NCBI GenBank assembly: GCA_963722175.1
Contig: CAVRKA010000001.1
Span: 262,020 to 326,019 of the forward strand
Source of the DNA: WHSW01 sp963722175
Lineage (GTDB): Bacteria; Actinomycetota; Thermoleophilia; Solirubrobacterales; 70-9
Length of the DNA stretch: 64,000 nt
Direction: 5' to 3'
A program made the position numbers and the translations under genes. How positions within the stretch are numbered: the stretch's first letter is position 1; every line of letters begins with the position of its first letter. Positions 42,815 to 50,449 of the stretch are shown here, piece after piece. The notes under the pieces were generated by a model. The model worked only from the letters and a program-made list of their open reading frames with translations, did not search any database and had not been told where the DNA came from.

Positions 42815-43921
42815 TTGTCCCCGGTGAGCGGGCAGAGGACCGCAGCGGTGGTGGGCGCCGGGATCGGCGGGCTCGCGGCTGCGACCGCGCTCGGCCGCGC
42901 CGGCTGGGAGGTGACGGTGTACGAGGACGCCGAGGAGCTGCGCCCGCTCGGCGCGGGGCTCTCGATCTGGCCGAACGGCGTCCGCGCCCTGCGGGAGCTG
43001 GGCCTCGCCGAGCTGGCCGAGAACGGCCCGCGCGGCGGTGGCGCCCTGCGCCGGGCCGACGGCGCCGTGCTCGCCGAGTTCGCGCCCGAGACGATCGCCG
43101 AGCGCTACGGCGCCCCGCTGGTCGGGCTCCATCGCGCCGACCTGCACCAGGCGCTGTTCGACGCGGCCGGTCCCGAGCGGGTGCGTCTGGGGACTCGGGC
43201 GGTCGGGGTCGCCGCGAACGAGCTGCGCTTCGGCGACGGCTCGAGCGCGAGCGCCGATCTGATCGTCGGCGCCGACGGGATCGACTCGACGATCCGCGCC
43301 GCGGTGATCGCCGACGGCCCGGCGCGGGACTCCGGAATCGTCGCCTTCCGCGGGATCGCCGCTTCCGGTCGCGAGGTTCCGGCCGGGGAGTGGTGGGGGG
43401 AGAGCAGCGTCGCGGGGCTGCTGCCGTTGCGCGGCGGGCAGGTGTACTGGTACGTCGCCTTCAGCGGCGAGCCGGACCAGGCCGAGCTCGAGCGCCACGT
43501 CGCGGAGTACGGGGCGACGGTCGGCGAGGTCGTCGCCGCGACCCCGGCCGGCGCGGTGCTCGCCCACCGACTTCACGACCGCAAGCCGGTGAGCGGCTGG
43601 AGCAAGGGCGCGACGACGTTGCTCGGCGACGCGGCCCACCCGATGCTCCCCTTCCTCGGGCAGGGCGCCTGCGCGGCGCTCGAGGACGCGGTCGCGCTCG
43701 CCGGCGCCTTCGAACGAAATCCTGAGGTCGAGGACGCGTTGCCGGCCTACGAGTTGGCTCGCTACGCGCGCACCAAGGCGCTGATCGAGGGCTCCGCCCG
43801 CGCCGCGCGGATCGCGCTGGCCGGCTCCGGCATCGGCCGGCGCCTGCGAAACGCACTCGTCGCCGCAGCGCCGGCGTCGCTGCGCCTTCGCCAGCTCGAC
43901 CGCGTGATCGGGCGCGCCTGA
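42815..43921 (+). CDS. FAD-dependent aromatic monooxygenase
   Basis: The protein has up to 368 residues. The PHBH-type flavoprotein motifs are AVVGAGIGGLAAATALGRAG, IVGADGIDSTIR (DG motif) and TLLGDAAHPMLPFLGQGACA (GD motif). It would hydroxylate aromatic or polyketide-like compounds using NAD(P)H and O2. The start may be TTG 42815 or GTG 42824. Tight coupling to soxR suggests it modifies redox-cycling quinones or phenazines, which is inference. Confidence 0.88.
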   Translation: MSPVSGQRTAAVVGAGIGGLAAATALGRAGWEVTVYEDAEELRPLGAGLSIWPNGVRALRELGLAELAENGPRGGGALRRADGAVLAEFAPETIAERYGAPLVGLHRADLHQALFDAAGPERVRLGTRAVGVAANELRFGDGSSASADLIVGADGIDSTIRAAVIADGPARDSGIVAFRGIAASGREVPAGEWWGESSVAGLLPLRGGQVYWYVAFSGEPDQAELERHVAEYGATVGEVVAATPAGAVLAHRLHDRKPVSGWSKGATTLLGDAAHPMLPFLGQGACAALEDAVALAGAFERNPEVEDALPAYELARYARTKALIEGSARAARIALAGSGIGRRLRNALVAAAPASLRLRQLDRVIGRA

Positions 43922-43931
43922 ACCCTCCCGG

Positions 43932-44309
43932 CTACGTGGAATCACCCATCTGGGGCTTCGCCTGCCAGAAGGCGAGCTCTCCGCCGGCCGGCCCGCCAAC
44001 GACGCTGCGCCAGCCCGCCGGTCCCTCGCGCGGCTCGAGCAGGACCGCGGCACCGAGCCGCCGCGCGGTTTCCGTGGCCGCAGCCACGTCGGCGACGGCG
44101 ACGTAGGGGAGCCAGAGCGGTCGGGTCGTCCCGCACTCGACCACCCCGCCGCTGAGCCCGTCCCCGGGGTCGAGCGAGCGGTAGCTCCCCGCCTCCGTCT
44201 CGATTCGGTCCGTGCTCCAGCCGCACAGGCGGGTGTAGAAATCGCACGCTCCGCCCAGGTCAGGGGTGTGCAGTTCGAGGTGCACGACGGGGTGTGGTTT
44301 GTTGGCCAT
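43932..44309 (-). CDS. VOC-family protein
   Basis: The 125-residue protein has paired betaalphabetabetabeta modules: PHPVVHLELHTPDLGGACDF and YTRLCGWSTDR, then LPYVAVADVAAATETARRLG and FWQAKPQMG. His and Glu positions (HLELH, GVVE, AFWQ) are only partly those of metal glyoxalases, so it may be a binding protein or dioxygenase-like. It is divergent from an ECF sigma gene across 57 bp, making it a candidate target of that sigma factor. Confidence 0.82.
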   Translation of the reverse strand: MANKPHPVVHLELHTPDLGGACDFYTRLCGWSTDRIETEAGSYRSLDPGDGLSGGVVECGTTRPLWLPYVAVADVAAATETARRLGAAVLLEPREGPAGWRSVVGGPAGGELAFWQAKPQMGDST

Positions 44310-44366
44310 CGACCTTGAGACCGAGGTAAGAGCGAAAACTCATCGCTGTGTCCTACCCTGGGGATC

Positions 44367-45485
44367 ATGGCTTCGACCGTCCCGGCCGCACAGGAACACG
44401 ACCTGCTCGAGCGCGCCCAGGCGGGCAGCGAGGACGCTTTCGCGCGGCTCGTCGAGCCCTACCGCGGCCAGCTTCACGCTCACTGCTACCGGATGCTGGG
44501 CTCGGTTCACGACGCCGAGGACGCGCTCCAGGAGACCCTGCTCCGCGCCTGGCGGGCGCTCGATCGCTTCGAGGGCCGCAGCTCGCTGCGCTCGTGGCTG
44601 TACACGATCGCCACCAATACGTCGCTGAACGCGATTGCCAAACGCCCGAAGCGGGTGCTCCCGATCGACTACGGGCCGGCCGCCGACCCGCACGTCGGCC
44701 CGGGCGAGCCGCTGGTCGAGTCCGTCTGGGTGGAGCCCTACGCGGACGAGCGGCTTGGGCTCGAGGACGGATACGCGGCTCCCGAGGCGCGCTACGAGCA
44801 GCGCGAGGGCGTCGAGCTGGCGTTCGTCGCCGCGCTTCAGTTCCTACCGGCAAACCAGCGCGCCGCGCTGATCCTGCGCGAGGTGCTCGGCTTCTCCGCC
44901 AAGGAGTGCGCCGCGACGCTCGAGACCAGCGTCGCCTCCGTGAACAGCGCCCTGCAGCGGGCCCGTAAGACCGTCGAGGAGCGCCTCCCCGAGCGGAGCC
45001 AGCAGGAAACGATCCGGACCGTCGGCGACGAGCGGATCCGCGAGCTGGTTGAGGAGTATGTCGACGCCTGGGTCCGCGGCGACGTCGACGAGGTGGTCTC
45101 GCGGCTCACCGAGGACGCTTGCTTCTCGATGCCGCCGATGAGCACGTGGTACGGCGGGCCGGGCAACCGCGAGGAGATCCGCACCTTCATCGGGGGCTTC
45201 GCGATGGTCCCGGACTGGGTCTGGAAGGCCGTGCTCGTCCGGGCCAACGGGCAGCCGGCGGCCGCGTTCTATACGTGGGACGAGGCCGCCGGCGCGTTCC
45301 TGCCGTTCGCGCTCAACGTCTTCACCTTCGACGGCGAGCAGATGAGCGACGTGACCGCGTTCATCGTCCGCTCGATCGATGACCCATCGCGCGAGCGGAT
45401 GATCCGGATGCCGGAGAACGCGATGGACGCCTCTCGCCTGGCGGCGGCGTTCGAGAACTTCAACCTCCCGGAGCGGCTCGACTGA
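44367..45485 (+). CDS. ECF sigma factor with SnoaL-like C-terminal domain
   Basis: The 372-residue protein has region 2 LVEPYRGQLHAHCYRMLGS and DAEDALQETLLRAWRALDRF, region 4 LPANQRAALILREVLGFSA, KECAATLETSVASVNSALQR, and from about 225 a SnoaL/NTF2-like fold (LVEEYVDAWVRGDVDEVVSR, then ACFSMPPMSTWYGG). This is the SigG/SigX5-type layout where the extra domain modulates activity, so no anti-sigma gene is needed. The stop overlaps the next gene's CTG start. Confidence 0.9.
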   Translation: MASTVPAAQEHDLLERAQAGSEDAFARLVEPYRGQLHAHCYRMLGSVHDAEDALQETLLRAWRALDRFEGRSSLRSWLYTIATNTSLNAIAKRPKRVLPIDYGPAADPHVGPGEPLVESVWVEPYADERLGLEDGYAAPEARYEQREGVELAFVAALQFLPANQRAALILREVLGFSAKECAATLETSVASVNSALQRARKTVEERLPERSQQETIRTVGDERIRELVEEYVDAWVRGDVDEVVSRLTEDACFSMPPMSTWYGGPGNREEIRTFIGGFAMVPDWVWKAVLVRANGQPAAAFYTWDEAAGAFLPFALNVFTFDGEQMSDVTAFIVRSIDDPSRERMIRMPENAMDASRLAAAFENFNLPERLD

Positions 45486-46216
45486 GGCCGGTCCGGGTCG
45501 GCTGCTCGGGGTGGGTCTACCGCGACTGGCGCGGCCACTTCTATCCCGAGAAGCTGCCGCAGCGCGAGTGGCTTTCCTACTACGCGCGGCAGTTCGACAC
45601 GGTCGAGATCAACAACACCTTCTACCGGCTGCCCTCCGAGGGCGCGGTCGCCGGCTGGGTCGAGCAGACCCCGGCCGACTTCTGCTTCGCGGTCAAGGCG
45701 AGCCGCTACATCACCCACGTCAAGCGCCTGAAGGACCCCGAGAAGTACGTCGAGCGGTTCTGCGACGCGATTCGGCCGCTGACCGAGGCGCGGCAGCTGT
45801 CGGTGATCCTCTGGCAGCTGCCGCCGACGTTCAAGCGCGACGACGAGCGGCTCGCGGCGGCGCTGAAGGCGATCGGTGAGCGGGCGCCCGGGCGCCACGC
45901 GGTCGAGTTTCGGCACGAGAGCTGGTTCGTCCCCGACGTCTACGCGCTGCTGCGCGAGCGGAACGCCGCGCTCGTCATTGTCGACTCGCCCGAGTACCCG
46001 TTCGCGAAGCGCGAGCTGACCGCCGACTGGACCTACGTCCGCCTCCACCGCGGCGGCCGCAAGACCAGCGGCCGCTACACACAGGCCGAGCTCGCGACCT
46101 GGAAGCGCCGGATCGCGGCCTGGCGGGCGAGGGTCGAGGTTCTCGCGTACTTCAACAACGACTGGGAGGCGTTCGCCGTCGACAACGCGCGGGCGCTGCG
46201 CGAGGGCTTCAGCTAG
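45482..46216 (+). CDS. DUF72 protein with apparent CTG start
   Basis: The 244-residue TIM-barrel family reads VRVGCSGWVYRDWRGHFYPE, FDTVEINNTFYRLPSE, ADFCFAVKASRYITHVKRL, ILWQLPPTFK and VEFRHESWF. DUF72 has no proven activity. The conserved N-terminus begins directly after the preceding stop, and no ATG, GTG or TTG lies in frame nearby. The CTG at 45482 overlaps the stop as CTGA and gives LRPVRVGCSGW, the usual DUF72 N-terminus. It is translationally coupled to the sigma-factor gene. Confidence 0.8.
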   Translation: MRPVRVGCSGWVYRDWRGHFYPEKLPQREWLSYYARQFDTVEINNTFYRLPSEGAVAGWVEQTPADFCFAVKASRYITHVKRLKDPEKYVERFCDAIRPLTEARQLSVILWQLPPTFKRDDERLAAALKAIGERAPGRHAVEFRHESWFVPDVYALLRERNAALVIVDSPEYPFAKRELTADWTYVRLHRGGRKTSGRYTQAELATWKRRIAAWRARVEVLAYFNNDWEAFAVDNARALREGFS

Positions 46217-46436
46217 TCGGTCCTCCTTCCTTGTATGGACGTGTGATTCAAAGGCGTCCGCGAACCGATCGGTCTGAATCCCGCATACATCGGTGAGCGT
46301 CCCTGAGTAGCCGCTCCAGGGCACATTCCGGGACGTTCGCCGCGTTGGTAAGCGAGGAAACCGGCTGTCCCGACCCGGCCTTGCATCGCAACACCGGCGC
46401 GGGTACGCTGGCATCAGTCCCGAGGGAAAGGGCTCG

Positions 46437-48071
46437 ATGTCGCGGAGATTTCGCTTTCGCCACACCGTCGGCGCTGCGCTTGCGCTCGTCCTCGCGTCGT
46501 TCACCGGAACCGCCTCCGGAGCGGTGACCGGGCTTGAGCGTGTCCATGCCGACAGCGCCTCCAGCTCGGCGGCGGGCCGGTCGGTGACCGTCACCTGCCC
46601 GGCCGGCAAGCAGGTGCTCGGGGCCGGCGCGGAGCTGCTCGGCGGCGAGGCCCAGGTGACGCTCAACGACGTGATCCCGGACGCCACCCTGACCTCCGTC
46701 ACCGCGAAGGCGTTTGAGGATCAGACCGGCTTCGGCGGCGTCTGGGGCCTCAGGGCCCGGGCGATCTGCGCGACGCCGCCCCCGGGGCTCGAGCGCGTCG
46801 TCCGGGCCAGCCCGAGCAACTCGCTCGACAAGACGGTCAGCGCGACCTGCCCGGGAGAGAAGCGCCTGCTCGGCGCCGGCGGGTCGGTCGAGGGTGCCAC
46901 GAGTGAGGTGATGGTGCAGGACATCCGGCTCGACAGCCTGACTCGCGTCACGTCCGAGGGCGTGGAGGACGACGACGGGACGGCGGTCGCTTGGCAGCTG
47001 CGCGCCTATGCGATCTGCTCCGACCGGGTGCACTTGCTGCAGCGGGTGGAGGCCGCGAGCCCGAGCGATTCGCTGAAGGCGAAGACGGCCGCGGTCGATT
47101 GCACCGGCGGCAGGCGCGTGGTCGGCGTCGGCGGCGCGGTCGAGGGGATCGGGGGGGACGTGGCGCTCAACGATCTCGCCCCGACCGATCCGATGACCGG
47201 CGCAACCGCTCACGCCGCCGAGGACGAGGACGGGACGGTGAGCAGCTGGGTGGTGCGGTCGTTCGCGATCTGCGCCGCCGCGTCGGAGCGGATCGTCGAG
47301 ACGAGTACCACCGAACCGTCCTACTTCCACGCGGCGACCGCCCTGTGCCCGGGCGACTGGAAGGCCACCGGCGGCGGTGCCTCGGTGACGGGCGGCGCCG
47401 GTCAGGTGCGGTTCGACGGCGGCTTCCCCGTGGACGACGTGGCCCCCGGCACGGGCGAGAGCACCGGCTTCTTCGCCGACGCGTTCGCGGACAGGAACGG
47501 CTACACCGGGGACTGGTTCCTGCGCTCGTTCGGGATCTGCGCGACCCCCCTGCCGGGCCTCGTGACCCCCGACCCGGTCTACAGCTCCGCCGGCTCACCC
47601 GCCAACGCGGCCGTCACGGCGACCTGTCCGGCCGGGACCCGGGTGGTGGGCGCGGGCGGCGGCATCCCGAGTGACGGGTCGCCCCCGTTACAGGTGGTGA
47701 TGTACCGGTTGACTCCCGACGCGGGCCTGACCAGCGTCACGGTGGCCGGCCACGAGGACGAGGTCGGCGACGACGTCGCCTGGGTCGTGTTCGCGAGCCC
47801 CATCTGCGCGGTGGCCCCGCCTGGACTCGAGTTGGTCGTCGCAAACAGCCCGTCGGACTCGTCGAACAAGAGCGTCACGGCCACCTGCCCGGCGGGCAAG
47901 AACCTGCTCGGCGCCGGCGCGAGGATCTCCGGAGGCGTCGGCGAGGTGGTGATCGACGACGTGGCCCCCAACCAGGCGCTGACCGGCGTCCTCGTCACCG
48001 GCATGGAGGACGAGACCGGTTACTCGGGCACCTGGGCCGCGCACGCGTACGCGATCTGCGCCAGCCCCTGA
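46437..48071 (+). CDS. Secreted six-repeat Cys-pair protein
   Basis: The 544-residue protein has a signal peptide (HTVGAALALVLASFTGTASG). Six units of about 85 residues follow, each with GLERVVRASPSNS-like opening, VTATCPAGK.LLGAGA, an acidic D.AP/DDV segment, GYSGTW and a closing YAICA. Each unit holds two Cys that could close the unit by a disulfide. Units 4 and 5 are the most divergent. No known domain is recognised. It is monocistronic with a strong terminator 24 bp after the stop. Confidence 0.8.
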   Translation: MSRRFRFRHTVGAALALVLASFTGTASGAVTGLERVHADSASSSAAGRSVTVTCPAGKQVLGAGAELLGGEAQVTLNDVIPDATLTSVTAKAFEDQTGFGGVWGLRARAICATPPPGLERVVRASPSNSLDKTVSATCPGEKRLLGAGGSVEGATSEVMVQDIRLDSLTRVTSEGVEDDDGTAVAWQLRAYAICSDRVHLLQRVEAASPSDSLKAKTAAVDCTGGRRVVGVGGAVEGIGGDVALNDLAPTDPMTGATAHAAEDEDGTVSSWVVRSFAICAAASERIVETSTTEPSYFHAATALCPGDWKATGGGASVTGGAGQVRFDGGFPVDDVAPGTGESTGFFADAFADRNGYTGDWFLRSFGICATPLPGLVTPDPVYSSAGSPANAAVTATCPAGTRVVGAGGGIPSDGSPPLQVVMYRLTPDAGLTSVTVAGHEDEVGDDVAWVVFASPICAVAPPGLELVVANSPSDSSNKSVTATCPAGKNLLGAGARISGGVGEVVIDDVAPNQALTGVLVTGMEDETGYSGTWAAHAYAICASP

Positions 48072-48094
48072 GCCGATAGCGGGTCCCAACGCGA

Positions 48095-48128
48095 AGCGAC
48101 CCCGCCCGGAGTCTCAGGCGGGGTCGCT
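48095..48128 (+). terminator. Strong GC hairpin after the six-repeat gene
   Basis: AGCGACCCCGCC, 10-nt loop, GGCGGGGTCGCT: a perfect 12-bp stem starting 24 bp after the stop. There is no long T-run, but the position and stability fit a terminator. Confidence 0.7.
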
Positions 48129-48463
48129 CTCAGATCGCACCTGGCAGGGAACGGCGCGATCTCAGCCGGGCATGTCCATTGCCCGTCTGCGTTCCTCCGC
48201 GGTCGCTGCGGAGCCTCGTGCTCCGAGCCGCAGAGAGGCGGCTTGCGCAACCGTGGAGGAAGTGCCCAGATTCATCGTCTGCGTCCTTGGAGTCGACTAC
48301 CCGGGTCGACGTCCGAGACCGAGCCCTGCTGACTCGTCGCGTGCGCAGACTTTTCTTTTGGGGAGGACGCCCCCTAGCGCCTTGCGCGCTCTCCTCCGGA
48401 GTCCAACGTTACTCGCCCGCTCCCGGTTGCGCAAGGCCGGGACGAGTCGACCGGGGTCGGGGG
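48129..48463. other. Gene-free convergent intergenic region
   Basis: Open frames here are short and lack codon bias, RBS or family motifs. A small hairpin CGGAGC-CTCGT-GCTCCG occurs near 48210. Nothing else is seen; it separates two convergent secretory genes. Confidence 0.5.
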
Positions 48464-50374
48464 CTAGACGTCGACCCTCGCGTCTCGCTTCGCGCTGGTC
48501 GCCGCGGCGTTGACGTCGGTCGCGGTCGCCTTCGTCTTCACCCTGACGTGCTCGCGCTCGGCCTCCCGCGCGCGCTTGATCACGCGCCGCGGCACGTCGA
48601 CGGCGATCGCCGTCGATTCGATCGTCCCGACCTGTGAGTCGAACTCGGCGATCGTGCTCTTGTCGAGATCGAGCTTCCTGGCGAGCCGGTCCGAGACCTT
48701 GAGCTTGCCGGTCACCTGGCACGGCGGCTCCGAGCAGCTGACCTCGATCACAACCCTGTGCCCGGTACCGCGATCCGGCAGCGTCAGGACCGGCGCGCGC
48801 GGGGCGCGGACCTCGATCGCCTGGGTCGCGGTTGCGGCGCCGCCCCGGAAATCGTTGACCGAGACCTTGGCGGTGAAATTGCCCTCGCCGGGGTACGCGT
48901 AATCGGTCGTCGGGGCCTCCGTGCTGCGGTCGGTCGTCCCGTCACCGTCGAAGTCCCAGTCGTAGCCGGCGATCTTCGAGTCGGGGTCGGTGAACGACGA
49001 GGCGTCGAACTGCACCGTCTCGCCGGGCAGGGCCCGTGCCTTGTCGATCGCCAGGCTGCCGGACGGGAGCGTGTTCGGCGGCCCGCCCAGCACCTCGAAC
49101 TCCGAGAGGTCGATGAAGTCGGTGCCGGAGCAGGAGGAAGGAGCGCACTCGGGATCGACGCGCAGCGGGCTCAGCAGCGTGACGCGGACGAACCGGACGC
49201 CGGCGCCCGTTGCGCCGGTCGGCTGCAGATCCGCCAGCTGCCCGATGTCGTCGTCGGTGAACTCGTTCGCCCCGGTGCCGTCGAAGGCGAGCTGGAAGCT
49301 CGTCCCGTCGCCGGAGGTCTCGATCGTGAACTCGCGGGTGGTCGCCCTGCTCGGCGGGACCTCCTCGGCCAGGTCGGCGACGTTGTCGTCGTCGAGGTCC
49401 GACCAGGCGTGCGCCCAGGTGCCGTCGAGCGTGGTGGCGCCCGGGTTGAGGCCGAAGTCCTCGAGATCGACGGTCACCGCCGGCGCGGCGCCGGGATGGT
49501 TCTCGTACACGTCCGCGTTGGCGACGTCCTTGGCCAGGTTCGCGCGGTAGAGGATCGCGCCGCTGGCCGCGTCGACGACCGCGTCGTAGACGGCGCTCGA
49601 GGACGCGCGCAGGGTGACGTGCCAGCCCAGCCGCGTCTGCTTGCCGGCGCCGAAGAGGACGAGGCGGGCGAAGTCACCGCCGGCGAAGGTCGTCGTCTGC
49701 CGCGTGCCCGTCGGGCCCGAGCGGACCTCGGGCGAGCGCTGCGAGCCGACGCTGCGCGCCAGCGCGGCGAGCGCGTCGGCGCCCGAGAGCTGCGGCTCGG
49801 TGGACGCGACCGCGGGGTCGTGAACGGGGGAGCCGGCGACCGAGTAGACGCGGCCGGTGGCGTCGAGGGCGACGCGGACGTCGTTGTCGAACGCCGGGAT
49901 CCCGTCGATCAGCTGGCGGAAGCGGACCACGGTCAGGCCGCGGGGGGTGCCCGCGCGCTGGTAGACGTCCAGGCCCGCCAAGTCGGCCGGCGAGAGGCCG
50001 AGCATCACGCGCTTGTCCCGCAGGTAGCCCATCGCCACCGCGATGGCGCCGCCGTCGCTCGGGCCGGACAGCGCTCCGTCGGTGCGCACGAGCTGGCGCG
50101 GGGTGCCGGTCAGCGGATCGACCGTCAGCGACCCCTCGGGCCCGAGCGCTCGGAGCGTCGCTGCGCGGGCATCCCTGGTCCGCTCGCTGACACGCACTCC
50201 GCGCGCGAGACCGGTCGAGGGCCGGACCTGCTCGCGCAGCTGCGTCCGCGAGTCGTAGAAGCGGAGCGCAGGGCTCGAGCCCTCGCCGCCGCTTCCGACC
50301 GCGGCCGCCGTTGCCGGCAACGCGAGTGCGGCCAGCAGGCCGATGATGGTTGCCAGTCCCAGTGGGTGCCTCAT
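48464..50374 (-). CDS. M36 peptidase-like secreted protein lacking the catalytic domain, with PKD
   Basis: The 636-residue protein has a signal peptide (LGLATIIGLLAALALPATAA). The N-terminal half is a fungalysin-type propeptide region (VVRFRQLIDGIPAFDNDVRV, then GWHVTLRASSSAVYDAVVDA). At about residue 335, right after TWAHAWSDLDDDNVAD, the sequence jumps to an F5/8-C-like segment (FVRVTLLSPLRVDPECA) and a PKD domain (AGYDWDFDGDGTTDRSTEA). No HExxH occurs anywhere. The peptidase core expected between these parts is absent without a frameshift. It may act as an inhibitor-like or binding remnant. Confidence 0.8.
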   Translation of the reverse strand: MRHPLGLATIIGLLAALALPATAAAVGSGGEGSSPALRFYDSRTQLREQVRPSTGLARGVRVSERTRDARAATLRALGPEGSLTVDPLTGTPRQLVRTDGALSGPSDGGAIAVAMGYLRDKRVMLGLSPADLAGLDVYQRAGTPRGLTVVRFRQLIDGIPAFDNDVRVALDATGRVYSVAGSPVHDPAVASTEPQLSGADALAALARSVGSQRSPEVRSGPTGTRQTTTFAGGDFARLVLFGAGKQTRLGWHVTLRASSSAVYDAVVDAASGAILYRANLAKDVANADVYENHPGAAPAVTVDLEDFGLNPGATTLDGTWAHAWSDLDDDNVADLAEEVPPSRATTREFTIETSGDGTSFQLAFDGTGANEFTDDDIGQLADLQPTGATGAGVRFVRVTLLSPLRVDPECAPSSCSGTDFIDLSEFEVLGGPPNTLPSGSLAIDKARALPGETVQFDASSFTDPDSKIAGYDWDFDGDGTTDRSTEAPTTDYAYPGEGNFTAKVSVNDFRGGAATATQAIEVRAPRAPVLTLPDRGTGHRVVIEVSCSEPPCQVTGKLKVSDRLARKLDLDKSTIAEFDSQVGTIESTAIAVDVPRRVIKRAREAEREHVRVKTKATATDVNAAATSAKRDARVDV

Positions 50375-50449
50375 CCCAGACCCTCCTGCTCTAACCCGCT
50401 GACGCTCGACAGCATTTCACTATCCCGGGGGCGTGCGACCCGAGAGCCG

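Noticed and set aside
42518..44368. 616-codon minus-strand frame
   Set aside because: Crosses soxR, the monooxygenase and the VOC gene, all well supported.
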